Positions 29,429-38,285 are shown, numbered from the stretch's first letter. The stretch is 64,000 bases of DNA from Variovorax sp. UMC13 (GCF_014170375.1 NZ_LZZW01000009.1:1-64000); one strand, 5' to 3'. Program-made: numbers and translations. The notes: generated by a model not told the origin, from the sequence alone.

Positions 29429-30212
29429 GACCCTTGTTCCGCTGCCCGCCTTCGCTGACAACTACATCTGGATGCTGCAGAACGGGAGCCACGCGATCGT
29501 GGTGGACCCGGGCGACGCCCAACCGGTGTTCGATGCGCTCGCGCGCGCTCATCTGCAACTGGCCGCGATTCTAGTCACGCACCATCACGCCGATCACACG
29601 GGCGGTGTCGTGGCGCTGCGCGAGGCCACCGGGGCGCAGGTCTTCGGTCCGGCCGGCGAAAGCATTGCCGAGCCTTACACGCCCCTGGCGCGCGGCGACC
29701 ACGCCGAAGCCCTGGGCCTGCGCTTCGAGGTGTTCGACATCCCGGGCCACACCGCGGGCCACATCGCCTTCTTCCTGCCCGCCGATGCGCGCCACGGCCA
29801 GGCGCCGATCGTGTTCTGCGGCGACACGCTGTTCTCTGGCGGCTGCGGCCGCATCTTCGAGGGCACGCCAGCGCAGATGCTGGCCTCGCTCGACACGCTG
29901 GCTGCGCTACCGGACGACACCCGCGTCTGCTGCGGCCACGAATACACACTTGCTAACCTGCGATTCGCCCGTGCGGTGGAACCCGGCAACGCCGACCTGA
30001 CTCACTACACGGCGCATTGCGAATCGCTGCGCGCGCACGGTACGCCGACACTGCCCTCGCAGCTCGGCACCGAGCGCCGGATCAACCCCTTTCTTCGCAG
30101 CCGCGAAGCCACCGTCCTTCAAGCCGTGCGCGCACAGGCCCACCTCGGCGCCGACGCGGCCGAGGTCGAGGTGTTCGCTGCATTGCGCCAATGGAAAAAC
30201 GACTTCCGATGA
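29427..30212 (+). CDS. gloB: Hydroxyacylglutathione hydrolase (glyoxalase II)
   Basis: A metallo-beta-lactamase-fold enzyme of 261 residues that hydrolyses S-D-lactoylglutathione to lactate and glutathione, the second step of methylglyoxal detoxification. The N-terminal LVPLPAFADNYIW is diagnostic. The dinuclear metal motif is THHHADH (51-57), with further ligands in IPGHTAGH, FCGDTLFSGGCGR and CCGHEYTLANL. The C-terminal glutathione-binding domain is complete. It overlaps the lytic transglycosylase gene by four bases. Confidence 0.97.
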   Translation: MTLVPLPAFADNYIWMLQNGSHAIVVDPGDAQPVFDALARAHLQLAAILVTHHHADHTGGVVALREATGAQVFGPAGESIAEPYTPLARGDHAEALGLRFEVFDIPGHTAGHIAFFLPADARHGQAPIVFCGDTLFSGGCGRIFEGTPAQMLASLDTLAALPDDTRVCCGHEYTLANLRFARAVEPGNADLTHYTAHCESLRAHGTPTLPSQLGTERRINPFLRSREATVLQAVRAQAHLGADAAEVEVFAALRQWKNDFR

Positions 30213-31822
30213 AATTTCTCTCCGCCGTCTGCCTGGCAGGCGCCGTCTTTCTCGCGGGCTGCGCCAGCACGCAGCAGCCTTCGTCGACGGACCTGCCCGC
30301 CACCGACGGCGGCATGCCACCCGTCGCACTGCCCGAAGGTTCCGCCGCGCCTGTCTACCCCGGCGGCGCGCTGACCCCCATCACCGCCGGACGTTCCGGT
30401 GCGAGCGCACGCAGCGTGGTCACGCTGGCGCCTCCGGTCGACATGTGGGACCGCATCCGCCGCGGCTTCAAGATGCCCGACCTCGACACCGACACGGTGC
30501 GCGAACAGGAGCAGTGGTATGCGGTGCGGCCCGACTACGTGCAGCGCATGACCGAGCGCTCCAACCGCTACATCTTCCACATCGTCGAGGAACTCGAGCG
30601 CCGCAACATGCCGACCGAGCTGGCGCTGCTGCCCTTCATCGAGAGCGCCTTCAACCCGCAGGCCGTGTCCAGCGCGCGCGCCGCCGGCATGTGGCAGTTC
30701 ATGCCCGCGACCGGCAACGACTACGACCTCAAGCAGAACATCTTCCGCGACGACCGGCGCGACGTGCTGGCCTCCACCCGCGCGGCGCTCGACTACCTGC
30801 AGCGCCTCTACACCATGTTCGGCGACTGGCACCTGGCGCTGGCGGCCTACAACTGGGGCGAAGGCAGCGTCGGGCGTGCCATCGCCAAGAACCAGCGCGC
30901 GGGCCTGCCGACCGGCTACATGGACCTCACGATGCCGGCCGAGACGCGCGGCTACGTACCCAAGCTCCAGGCGGTCAAGAACATCGTGGCCGATCCGCAG
31001 CGCTTCAACGTCGACCTGCCGGTGATCGCCAACCACCCCTACTTCCAGACCGTGACGCTCACGCGCGACCTCGACGTATCGTTGGCCGCCAAGCTGGCCG
31101 ACGTGCGCATCGAGGACTTCCGCGCGCTCAACCCCGCCGCCCACAAGCCGGTGCTGCTGGCCGCCGGCACGCCGCAGATCCTGCTGCCCTGGGACAACGC
31201 CGCCGTGTTCCAGCGCAACTTCGAGGCCTACAGCCAGGGCCAGTACGCCAGCTGGACCGCCTGGACCGTGCCCGGCACCATGACCGTGGCCGATGCCGCC
31301 CAGCGCTCGGGCATGAGCGAATCGGATCTGCGCGCCATCAACCAGGTGCCGCCGCGGATGCTGATCAAGGCCGGCTCGACGCTGATCGTGCCGCGCGGCG
31401 CGCGGGTGCAGGAAGACGTGGCCGCGCTGGTGGCGGACACCGGCCACCTGAGCTTCCAGCCCGAGATCGTGACGCGCCGCACCACCGTCAAGGCCGGCCG
31501 CAGCGACAGCGTGGCCAGCATCGCGCGGCGCTACCGCGTGAGCCCCGCCAGCGTGGCCGAATGGAACGACGTCAAGGCCAACCACGTGTTCGCGCGCGGC
31601 CTGAGCGTGGTCGTCTACCTGCCGGTGCAGGCCGCGCGTGCGGCCCGCGTGGGCAGTGGCACCGCGGTGCGCGGCGCGAGCGCCAGGACAGCCTTGCCGG
31701 CACGCCAGGCGGTGGCCGGCAAGACCGCCGTGGTCAAGACCCGGCCCGTGGTGGTCAAGAGCAGGCCCGCCCCGATCGTGCGCGAGAAGCGCGGCGGCAC
31801 GCCGTCCAAGCAGAAACGCTGA
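30209..31822 (+). CDS. mltD: Membrane-bound lytic murein transglycosylase (MltD-like) with LysM repeats
   Basis: A lipoprotein of 537 residues. The lipobox FLAGC puts the lipidated Cys at residue 18. The SLT domain follows, with catalytic Glu145 in LLPFIESAFNP and the AAGMWQFMPATG and LALAAYNWGEGSVGRA signatures. Two LysM-type repeats come after it (about 348-395 and 427-473), and the C-terminus is rich in Ala, Arg, Lys and Val. It cleaves peptidoglycan glycan strands to 1,6-anhydro products at the outer membrane face. ATGA overlap with gloB suggests co-translation. Confidence 0.93.
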   Translation: MKFLSAVCLAGAVFLAGCASTQQPSSTDLPATDGGMPPVALPEGSAAPVYPGGALTPITAGRSGASARSVVTLAPPVDMWDRIRRGFKMPDLDTDTVREQEQWYAVRPDYVQRMTERSNRYIFHIVEELERRNMPTELALLPFIESAFNPQAVSSARAAGMWQFMPATGNDYDLKQNIFRDDRRDVLASTRAALDYLQRLYTMFGDWHLALAAYNWGEGSVGRAIAKNQRAGLPTGYMDLTMPAETRGYVPKLQAVKNIVADPQRFNVDLPVIANHPYFQTVTLTRDLDVSLAAKLADVRIEDFRALNPAAHKPVLLAAGTPQILLPWDNAAVFQRNFEAYSQGQYASWTAWTVPGTMTVADAAQRSGMSESDLRAINQVPPRMLIKAGSTLIVPRGARVQEDVAALVADTGHLSFQPEIVTRRTTVKAGRSDSVASIARRYRVSPASVAEWNDVKANHVFARGLSVVVYLPVQAARAARVGSGTAVRGASARTALPARQAVAGKTAVVKTRPVVVKSRPAPIVREKRGGTPSKQKR

Positions 31823-31852
31823 GCGGCCGTCGCGGCAGGACGCGCGCCGCGC

Positions 31853-32689
31853 TCAGAGTTTCTCGGTCTCGCCGGTGCGCGGCTGCCATTTCATGAGGCG
31901 CCGCTCGACACGCCCCACGATGCCGTCGAGCGCCAGCGCGAAGACCGTGAGCACCACGATGCCCGCGAACACGGTGTTGACGTCGAAGGTGCCCTCGGCC
32001 TGCAGGATCAGATAGCCCACGCCGCGCGCCGAGCCCAGGTACTCGCCCACCACCGCGCCAACGAAGGCCAGGCCGACGGAGGTGTGCAGGCTGGAGAACA
32101 CCCAGCTCGTCGCGCTCGGCAGGTACACCGTGCGCAGCAGCTGCCGCTGGTTGGCGCCCAGCATCTTCGCGTTGGCCAGCACCACCGGGCTCACCTCGCG
32201 CACGCCCTGGTAGACGTTGAAGAAGACGATGAAGAACACCAGCGTGACCGCCAGCGCCACCTTGCTCCAGATGCCCAGCCCGAACCACAGCGCGAAGATC
32301 GGTGCCAGGATCACGCGCGGCATCGAGTTGGCGGCCTTGATGTAGGGGTCGAGGATCAGGCTGGCGGTGGGCGCGAGCGCCAGCCAGAGCCCGCAGGCCA
32401 GCCCCAGCACCGTGCCGATGCCGAAGGCCAGCACGGTCTCGAGCAGCGTGGTGCCGAGGTGCCGGTAGATGTCCGCGTTGCCGGGCAGCCCTTCGGGGAA
32501 CAGCGGGTTGGGCGGCACGGCGAAGGGCAGGAACCAGCTCCAGATGCGTCCCGCGACCTGGATCGGTTCGCCCAGGAAGAAAGCCGCCTTGTCGCCGCGC
32601 GACACCAGGTGCCAGGCCAGCAGCAGCACGACCAGCAGGCCGACCTGCCAGGCACGGGCGTTGCGTTCGGTGGGTCGGAACGTAGTCAT
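31853..32689 (-). CDS. ABC transporter permease (nitrate/sulfonate/taurine type)
   Basis: An inner-membrane permease of 278 residues with about six helices. The cytoplasmic coupling loop is visible as NAKMLGANQRQLLRTVYLPSA, and the segment AFVGAVVGEYLGSARGVGYLI is typical of the SsuC/TauC/ThiX group. It is the third gene of the unit SBP, ATPase, permease; only two bases separate it from the ATPase gene. Substrate not determinable. It converges on the lytic transglycosylase gene with 30 bases between stops. Confidence 0.9.
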   Translation of the reverse strand: MTTFRPTERNARAWQVGLLVVLLLAWHLVSRGDKAAFFLGEPIQVAGRIWSWFLPFAVPPNPLFPEGLPGNADIYRHLGTTLLETVLAFGIGTVLGLACGLWLALAPTASLILDPYIKAANSMPRVILAPIFALWFGLGIWSKVALAVTLVFFIVFFNVYQGVREVSPVVLANAKMLGANQRQLLRTVYLPSATSWVFSSLHTSVGLAFVGAVVGEYLGSARGVGYLILQAEGTFDVNTVFAGIVVLTVFALALDGIVGRVERRLMKWQPRTGETEKL

Positions 32690-32691
32690 GC

Positions 32692-33516
32692 TCACGCAGC
32701 CTTCTTCAACTGCTGCGCGTAGCCCTTGAGCACCTCGTCGCGCAACACGTTCCAGATCTGCGTGTGCAGCTCGACGAAGCGCGGGTGCGTGCGCACCTCG
32801 GCCACGTCGCGCGGCCGCGCGAGGTCGATCGCGAATTCGCCGATCGGATGCGTGGCCGGGCCGGCCGACAGCACCACCACTCGGTCGCTCATCGCAATGG
32901 CCTCGTCGAGGTCGTGCGTGATGAAGAGCACGGCCTTCTTCTTCCGGCTCCAGAGTTCGAGCACCTCGTTCTCCATCAACTGCCGCGTCTGTACGTCGAG
33001 CGCACTGAAGGGCTCGTCCATCAGGATGATGTCGGGGTCGAGCACCAGCGTCTGCGCCAGCGCCGCGCGCTTGCGCATGCCGCCCGAGAGCTGGTGCGGG
33101 TAGCGGTCGCCGAAGCCCGCGAGCCCCACGCGCGCGAGCCACTGCTCGGCTTGCGCGGCCGCATCGGCATCGGACACGCCGCGGTACTGCAGCCCGACCA
33201 TCACGTTGTCACGCGCGCTGCGCCAGGGCATCAATGCCTCGGTCTGGAACATGTAGCCGGCGCGCGTGTTGATGCCCCTGAGCGGCTGGCCGAACACCTT
33301 CACCGTGCCCGACGACGGCTGCAGCAGCCCCGCGCCCACGTTGAGCAGCGTCGACTTGCCGCAGCCCGTGGGTCCGACCACGGAGACGAACTCGCCTTCG
33401 CGGATGCGCAGCGTGGTGTCGGCCACCGCGGTGTAGCGCTGGCTCGCATCGTCCTTCGCGCGGAAGGTGCACTGGATGTCGATCAGTTCGAGGGCGTAGG
33501 GGGAATCGGCGGACAT
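32692..33516 (-). CDS. ABC transporter ATP-binding protein (nitrate/sulfonate/taurine type)
   Basis: An ATPase of 274 residues. Walker A is GPTGCGKST, the Q-loop is in GYMFQTEALMPW, the signature is LSGGMRKRAALAQ, Walker B is DIILMDEPFSALD, and the H-loop is in FITHDLDEA. The sequence style (SsuB/TauB-like) matches the permease and binding protein beside it. It is separated from the upstream binding-protein gene by a strong intrinsic terminator, so it is probably made in lower amount. Confidence 0.92.
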   Translation of the reverse strand: MSADSPYALELIDIQCTFRAKDDASQRYTAVADTTLRIREGEFVSVVGPTGCGKSTLLNVGAGLLQPSSGTVKVFGQPLRGINTRAGYMFQTEALMPWRSARDNVMVGLQYRGVSDADAAAQAEQWLARVGLAGFGDRYPHQLSGGMRKRAALAQTLVLDPDIILMDEPFSALDVQTRQLMENEVLELWSRKKKAVLFITHDLDEAIAMSDRVVVLSAGPATHPIGEFAIDLARPRDVAEVRTHPRFVELHTQIWNVLRDEVLKGYAQQLKKAA

Positions 33517-33554
33517 GGTGCGGATGAAGGCGGACGCTCGGCGGTGGTGTCCCA

Positions 33555-33578
33555 GAAAAAACCCGGCCTGGGCCGGGT
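33555..33578 (-). terminator. Internal terminator between binding-protein and ATPase genes
   Basis: On the minus strand ACCCGGCC-CA-GGCCGGGT is followed by T6. It sits 15 bases after the binding-protein stop and 39 bases before the ATPase start, inside what otherwise looks like one operon. It would lower ATPase and permease transcription relative to the binding protein. Confidence 0.8.
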
Positions 33579-33592
33579 CGATGAACGCGGCC

Positions 33593-34627
33593 TCAGGCCT
33601 TGAAGCGCTCCTTCGCGCGCCGCGCGAAATCGTTGGTGTAGGTCTTGCTCAGGTCGATCTTGTCGGCCTTCACGCTGGGGTCGAAGCTGGCGATGGCGGT
33701 CAACGCGGTCTTGGGGCCCTCGGCCGGCACCAGGCCGTCGATGGCGATCGATTCGCGGATCTTGTCGAAGGACGCGAGGTAGAGCGCGCGGTCGCCCAGC
33801 AGATAGGTCTCGGGCACGGTCTTGATGATGTCGCTGGGGCCAGCGGTCTGCAGCCACTTGAGGCCGTGCACGATCGCGTTGGCCAGCGCCTGGCAGGTGC
33901 CCGGATTCTTCTGGATGAAATCGGAGGAGGCGTAGAGGCAGGCCGCGGGCATCAGGCCGCCGAACACGTCGTGCGTGCCCTTGAGCGTGCGGGTGTCGCT
34001 GATGATCTGCACGTCGCCCTTCTGCTCGAGCATGGTCATTACCGGGTCGGTGTTGCTGATGGCGTCGATCTGGCCCGAGCGCAACGCGGTGAGCGCACCC
34101 GCGGCCACGCCGACACCGATGAAGCTCACGTCGCTGGGCTTGAGCCCGCCGCGCGACAGCACCAGGTTGGCTACCATGTTGGTCGACGAGCCCGGTGCCG
34201 AGACACCGATCTTCTTGCCCTTGAGCTCAGCGATGTTCTTGTAGCCCGCCATGTTCTTGGTCGAGACACCCACTGCGATCTGCGGCGCCCGCCCCTGCAG
34301 CACGAAGGCCTGGAACATCTGGTTCTTGGCCTGCAGGTTGATGGTGTGCTCGTAGGCGCCGGAGCACACGTCGGCCGAGCCGCCGACCACCGCCTGCAGC
34401 GCGCGCGCACCACCGGCGAAGTCGGAGATCTCCACGTCCAGCCCCTCGGCCTTGAAGTAGCCCAGCTGCTCCGTGATGGTCAGCGGCAGGTAGTAGAAGG
34501 CCGCCTTGCCACCCACGGCGATGGACACCCGGGTCTTCTCGAGCTTGGCCTGTGCCACCACCCGCGGCACGGCGATCGATGCGGCGCCCAGCGCGGCGGC
34601 GGAGGTGAAGGTGCGGCGATTGAGCAT
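33593..34627 (-). CDS. ABC transporter substrate-binding protein (NMT1/SsuA-like)
   Basis: A periplasmic binding protein of 344 residues. The N-terminus has a twin-arginine-like signal (NRRTFTSAAALGAAS, cut near VVAQA). The NMT1/THI5-like fold shows KAAFYYLPLTITEQLGYFKAEGLDVE, DFAGGARALQAVVGGSADV and KIGVSAPGSSTNM. Ligands in this family include nitrate, alkanesulfonates, taurine and thiamine pyrimidine; the neighbours do not settle which. It is the first gene of the importer operon, followed by a terminator that should favour its expression. Confidence 0.9.
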   Translation of the reverse strand: MLNRRTFTSAAALGAASIAVPRVVAQAKLEKTRVSIAVGGKAAFYYLPLTITEQLGYFKAEGLDVEISDFAGGARALQAVVGGSADVCSGAYEHTINLQAKNQMFQAFVLQGRAPQIAVGVSTKNMAGYKNIAELKGKKIGVSAPGSSTNMVANLVLSRGGLKPSDVSFIGVGVAAGALTALRSGQIDAISNTDPVMTMLEQKGDVQIISDTRTLKGTHDVFGGLMPAACLYASSDFIQKNPGTCQALANAIVHGLKWLQTAGPSDIIKTVPETYLLGDRALYLASFDKIRESIAIDGLVPAEGPKTALTAIASFDPSVKADKIDLSKTYTNDFARRAKERFKA

Positions 34628-34734
34628 GGCGCTTGGGTCCCTGGTTTGTCGTTCGGCTTGAAGACCGAATCGAGCTTAGGCGCGCGCATGCACCCGCTGC
34701 ATCGGGAACATCCCGTGGGGGTTTCCACGTAAGC

Positions 34735-34757
34735 AAAAAGGAGGGTCATGGCCCTCC
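34735..34757 (-). terminator. Intrinsic terminator after the MAPEG gene
   Basis: On the minus strand GGAGGG-CCATGA-CCCTCC is followed by TTTTT, ten bases past the MAPEG stop. It ends the recR-side transcription unit before the ABC importer operon. Confidence 0.78.
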
Positions 34758-34767
34758 CGAAGGACGA

Positions 34768-35160
34768 TCAGCGACCCGCGAAAACGATCGCGATATTGAC
34801 CAGCAGACCCAGCGCCCAGACCGCGCTGCGCGCCGTGCCCGCACCGCGCACATAGAGCGCGATGTAGATCACGCGCAGCACCACATAGGCCACGGCCAGC
34901 ATGTCGGTCCGCGCCTGTGCGGCATCGAGTTGGTGCGCGATGAGCACCGCGCCGATGAACAAGGGCAGGCCTTCGAAGCTGTTGGCCTGCGCCGCGTTGG
35001 CGCGGGCGCGCCAGCCGTTCTGCTTGGAGGCCCAGTCGCGCGGCGAGACGTTGTCGCGCGGGCCGAAGCTGCCGGCCTTGGCGATCCAGGTACACACATA
35101 GGGCAGCAAGGCGGCGACCAGTACGCACCAGTAGGCCAGGGGCAGGAAAGGCAGGCTCAT
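34768..35160 (-). CDS. MAPEG family membrane protein
   Basis: A small membrane protein of 130 residues with four hydrophobic segments. It has the MAPEG features RARANAAQANSFEGLPLFIGAVL (the family's E-N-x-P-x-F-like stretch) and AVAYVVLRVIYIALYV, with the Arg-rich cytoplasmic part RDWASKQNGWRARAN. Eukaryotic members act on eicosanoids and glutathione; bacterial members are mostly uncharacterised. It follows recR by 26 bases on the same strand and has its own terminator. Confidence 0.85.
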   Translation of the reverse strand: MSLPFLPLAYWCVLVAALLPYVCTWIAKAGSFGPRDNVSPRDWASKQNGWRARANAAQANSFEGLPLFIGAVLIAHQLDAAQARTDMLAVAYVVLRVIYIALYVRGAGTARSAVWALGLLVNIAIVFAGR

Positions 35161-35186
35161 GCGATGTCTCCGGTGGAAAACACGTC

Positions 35187-35777
35187 CTATCGACGGTCGA
35201 CCAGCGCATGCGCGATGGTGCCGAGGTCGACGTACTCGAGTTCGCTGCCGGCCGGTACGCCGCGCGCGAGCCGCGTGACCGTGAGGCCACGCTGTCGCAG
35301 CGTCTCGCCGATCACGTGGGCCGTGGCTTCGCCCTCGGCGGTGAAGTTGGTCGCCAGGATCACCTCGACCACGCTGCCGTCGAGCGCGCGGTCGAAGAGT
35401 TTCTGCAGGCCGATGTCGTGCGGCCCGATGCCGTCGAGCGGGCTCAGGCGTCCCATCAGCACGAAGTAGTAGCCATGGAAGGCGCCGGTGCGTTCGAGCG
35501 CGGCCTGGTCGGCCGGCGTCTCGACCACGCAGAGCTTGCTGCCATCGCGCCGCGGATCGCTGCAGACCTGGCAGATCGGTGCCTCGGTGAAGGTGTTGCA
35601 GCGCTCGCAGTGCCGCACCTCGGCCGCCGCTTCCTGCAATGCGCGCGCCAGCATCTGCGCGGCCGGACGGTCGTGCTGCAGCAGGTGGAAGGCCATGCGC
35701 GACGCCGACTTGATGCCCACGCCCGGCAAGCGACGCAGCGCTTCGATCAGCATGTCGAGGGAACTGGAATCAGCCAA
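35187..35777 (-). CDS. recR: Recombination mediator RecR
   Basis: A protein of 196 residues that works with RecF/RecO to load RecA on gapped DNA. It has the helix-hairpin-helix [19 protein letters not shown], a C4 zinc motif ([17 protein letters not shown]), and a Toprim domain ([14 protein letters not shown], then [11 protein letters not shown]). The start is the TTG at 35777 with GAGGTG close upstream; the next in-frame ATG would remove conserved residues. It follows ybaB and dnaX, the usual order. Confidence 0.96.
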   Translation of the reverse strand: MADSSSLDMLIEALRRLPGVGIKSASRMAFHLLQHDRPAAQMLARALQEAAAEVRHCERCNTFTEAPICQVCSDPRRDGSKLCVVETPADQAALERTGAFHGYYFVLMGRLSPLDGIGPHDIGLQKLFDRALDGSVVEVILATNFTAEGEATAHVIGETLRQRGLTVTRLARGVPAGSELEYVDLGTIAHALVDRR

Positions 35778-35840
35778 CAGTCACCTCACGGAGAAAGAGA
35801 CATGGAAACCCCGGCCCCGGGGGGCGGGGTGGTGAAGCCA

Positions 35841-36173
35841 TCAGAACGGCAGCTTCATGCCGGCCGGCATGCCGGGCATGCCCGCGGTGAGCTTGCCCAT
35901 CTTCTGCTCGCTGGTTTCCTCGGCCTTGCGCACCGCGGCGTTGAAGGCGGCGGCGACCAGGTCTTCCAGCATGTCCTTGTCGTCGGCCAGCAGGCTGGGA
36001 TCGATGGTGATGCGCTTGACGTCGTGCTTGCAGGTCATGACGACCTTCACCAGGCCCGCGCCCGACTCGCCCTCGACCTCGATGTGCGCCAGTTCTTCCT
36101 GGGCCTTCTTGAGGTTGTCCTGCATTGCCTGCGCCTGCTTCATGAGGCCGGCCAGTTGTCCTTTGTTGAACAT
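35841..36173 (-). CDS. ybaB: YbaB/EbfC family nucleoid-associated protein
   Basis: A protein of 110 residues. The family's Met/Gln-rich helix ([38 protein letters not shown]) and the C-terminal [16 protein letters not shown] are typical. YbaB forms tweezers-like dimers that bind DNA and affect expression of many genes. It lies between dnaX and recR, 45 bases after dnaX. The spacer contains a repeated CTTT tract on the coding strand. Confidence 0.95.
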   Translation of the reverse strand: MFNKGQLAGLMKQAQAMQDNLKKAQEELAHIEVEGESGAGLVKVVMTCKHDVKRITIDPSLLADDKDMLEDLVAAAFNAAVRKAEETSEQKMGKLTAGMPGMPAGMKLPF

Positions 36174-36199
36174 CGTTGGTCCTGATAGGTTGGGTGGGT

Positions 36200-36218
36200 G
36201 AAAGAAAGAAAGAAAAAA
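36200..36218 (-). repeat. CTTT simple repeat in the dnaX-ybaB spacer
   Basis: Directly after the dnaX TGA the minus strand reads TTTTTT followed by three CTTT units. In a high-GC genome such a pyrimidine tract stands out. It might be a Rho-independent U-tract without a clear stem, or a mutation-prone simple repeat. Confidence 0.55.
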
Positions 36219-38138
36219 TCAGACGGGCCGCAGCGTACCGGGCACGACCTTCGCGTCCCAGTCGCGCATCAGCTGTTGCACTTCGGGGTCGCCATGGATG
36301 GCCTCTTCCGCCGCGCGCTGGCGCGCATCGGCCGCCTGCTTGTTGCGGCGCGCCGGGCTGTCGCTCACGCCGCCGATCTCGATGGCGATTCTCACCCCAT
36401 GGCCGAGCGCGGCAAGCGCGACCTGCAATTTCTCCCGGCTCGCGGGTTGATTGAGCGTCTCGCGCTCGACGCGCAGCAGCCACTGGTCGACATCGCGCGC
36501 GACCAGCTGCGACTGCAGCGCCAGCTCGCGCGCCAGCGCGGTGATGGCCTCGGCAACCACCAGCTGCGTCACCGTCGCGTACCAGAAGTCGCCGTCCTCG
36601 CTGGGCGGAATGGGCGATGAGACCACGCTGTCGGCGCCCCGTGGCTGCTCGCGCGCATCCGAGGCCGGCTGCACGCGCACCGGCATGGCGAGCACGCGCG
36701 CGGGCGGCTCTTCCATCGGGATGTCATCGAAGTAGGCCGGCGGCCCGTCGGCCGACGGCGGCGATTCGCGCACCGGCAGGCGATGGCCCGGCGGGGTGGA
36801 CGGCACCGGCCGGGCGGGCGCGGCGACGACGGCCGCAGGCGGCGCCACAGGAGCGGGAGCGACCCTGGGCGCCGGCGCCGGCTCGCTCATCTCACGCACG
36901 GCCAATGGACGGGCCGGGGCCGCGGCCGGGGCAGGAAGGGGGGCCGAAACGGGTGGCGGCGGGGCCGCCGACCCTTCATTCAGAGTTTTTTTTTCCGGGG
37001 AGGCCGAAGCCACAGCCGCCGATGCGTTCGCGGGCTTGAAGGCCAGCAGCCGCAACAGCACCATGGTCAGCGCCGCGTACTCGTCGGGCGCCAGGCCCAG
37101 TTCGGCGCGGCCGTGCAGGCAGAGGCTGTAGAGCAGCTGGGTCTCGTCGGCCGGCATGGTGGCGGCCAGGCGCGCGGTCTCGGCCGCATCGGGATCGGTG
37201 TCGCCGGAAGCCGCCGCCGCGCGCGCGGGCACCGCCTGCAGCACCGCCATGCCCTGCAGCACGGTCGTCATCTCTTCCAGCGTCGACGCGGCGGACAGGC
37301 CGTCGCGGCGCAGGACCTCGGAGGTTTCGACCACGGTCTTGCCGTCGCCCTGGGCCAGCGCATCGATCAGCCGGAACACATGGCCGCGGTCGACGCTGCC
37401 CAGCATCTGGCGCACGCTGGCTTCCTGCAGCTGGCCGTTGCCGAAGGCGATGGCCTGGTCGGTCAGCGACAGCGCATCGCGCATCGAGCCGCGCGCGGCG
37501 CGCGCCAGCAGGCGCAGCGCCTGCGGCTCGGCCTCGACCGACTCCGCGGCCAGCACCTGCGTGAGGTGGTCCAGCACGGTCTCGGGCGCCATCGGCCGCA
37601 GGTTGAACTGCAGACAGCGCGACAGCACCGTGACCGGCACCTTCTGCGGATCGGTGGTGGCCAGCACGAACTTGAGGTATTCGGGCGGCTCTTCCAGCGT
37701 CTTGAGCATCGCGTTGAACGCGGTGTTGGTGAGCATGTGCACTTCGTCGATCATGAAGACCTTGAAGCGCCCCTGGACCGGCTTGTAGACCGCCTGCTCG
37801 AGCAGCGACTGCACCTCGTCCACGCCGCGGTTCGAGGCCGCGTCGAGTTCGGTGTAGTCGACGAAGCGGCCCGCATCGATATCGCGGCAGGCCTGGCAGA
37901 CGCCGCAGGGCGTGGCCGTGATGCCGCCCTGCCCGTCCGGGCCCTGGCAGTTGAGCGACTTGGCCAGCACGCGCGAGACCGTGGTCTTGCCGACACCCCG
38001 GGTGCCGGTGAACAGGTAGGCGTGGTGCAGCCGCTGAGTGGTCAGCGCGTTCGACAGGGCCTGGACCACATGCTCCTGGCCGACCATTTCTTCGAAATTA
38101 CGGGGCCGGTATTTGCGGGCGAGCACGAGATAGGACAT
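36219..38138 (-). CDS. dnaX: DNA polymerase III subunits tau and gamma
   Basis: The clamp-loader ATPase, 639 residues as full tau. Walker A is GTRGVGKTT (45-53); zinc-binding Cys are at 64, 78, 81 and 84; Walker B/DEAH-like FMIDEVHML and sensor LATTDPQKVPVTVLSRC follow. Domain III ends near residue 370, then a Pro/Ala linker and the tau-specific tail that contacts DnaB and the polymerase. A run of nine A at codons 382-385 lets slippage create a gamma-like form of about 385 residues. ATG 38138 gives the standard MSYLVLARKYRP start; an ATG nine bases upstream is possible. Confidence 0.96.
   Translation of the reverse strand: MSYLVLARKYRPRNFEEMVGQEHVVQALSNALTTQRLHHAYLFTGTRGVGKTTVSRVLAKSLNCQGPDGQGGITATPCGVCQACRDIDAGRFVDYTELDAASNRGVDEVQSLLEQAVYKPVQGRFKVFMIDEVHMLTNTAFNAMLKTLEEPPEYLKFVLATTDPQKVPVTVLSRCLQFNLRPMAPETVLDHLTQVLAAESVEAEPQALRLLARAARGSMRDALSLTDQAIAFGNGQLQEASVRQMLGSVDRGHVFRLIDALAQGDGKTVVETSEVLRRDGLSAASTLEEMTTVLQGMAVLQAVPARAAAASGDTDPDAAETARLAATMPADETQLLYSLCLHGRAELGLAPDEYAALTMVLLRLLAFKPANASAAVASASPEKKTLNEGSAAPPPPVSAPLPAPAAAPARPLAVREMSEPAPAPRVAPAPVAPPAAVVAAPARPVPSTPPGHRLPVRESPPSADGPPAYFDDIPMEEPPARVLAMPVRVQPASDAREQPRGADSVVSSPIPPSEDGDFWYATVTQLVVAEAITALARELALQSQLVARDVDQWLLRVERETLNQPASREKLQVALAALGHGVRIAIEIGGVSDSPARRNKQAADARQRAAEEAIHGDPEVQQLMRDWDAKVVPGTLRPV
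36986..36995 (-). promoter_or_regulatory. A9 slippage site in dnaX
   Basis: The coding strand reads G followed by nine A and then CTCTGAATGA. In frame this is GAA AAA AAA ACT (Glu-Lys-Lys-Thr). Gain of one A, or a -1 ribosomal shift, gives AAC TCT GAA TGA; loss of one A gives CTC TGA. Both alternatives stop within four codons, so either kind of slippage would yield a shortened gamma-like protein. Confidence 0.7.
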
Positions 38139-38272
38139 TGCAGGCATTCTAAAAGGCGCGACGCCCCCTTCCCGCCGAATGCCTTGAATGCGGCGAACCG
38201 AGCGGTCCGGACAAGGGCATGTCCCCGCAGGGATATGGAGATGCGGGGCGGGGCGTGTACTCCGGGGCGGCT

Positions 38273-38278
38273 ACAATG
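38273..38278 (+). promoter_or_regulatory. Candidate -10 box of the 4.5S RNA gene
   Basis: TACAAT is placed so that transcription would begin near 38285, at the 5' end of the predicted signal recognition particle RNA. No convincing -35 is seen. It diverges from the dnaX promoter region. Confidence 0.5.
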
Positions 38279-38285
38279 GGCGCTG

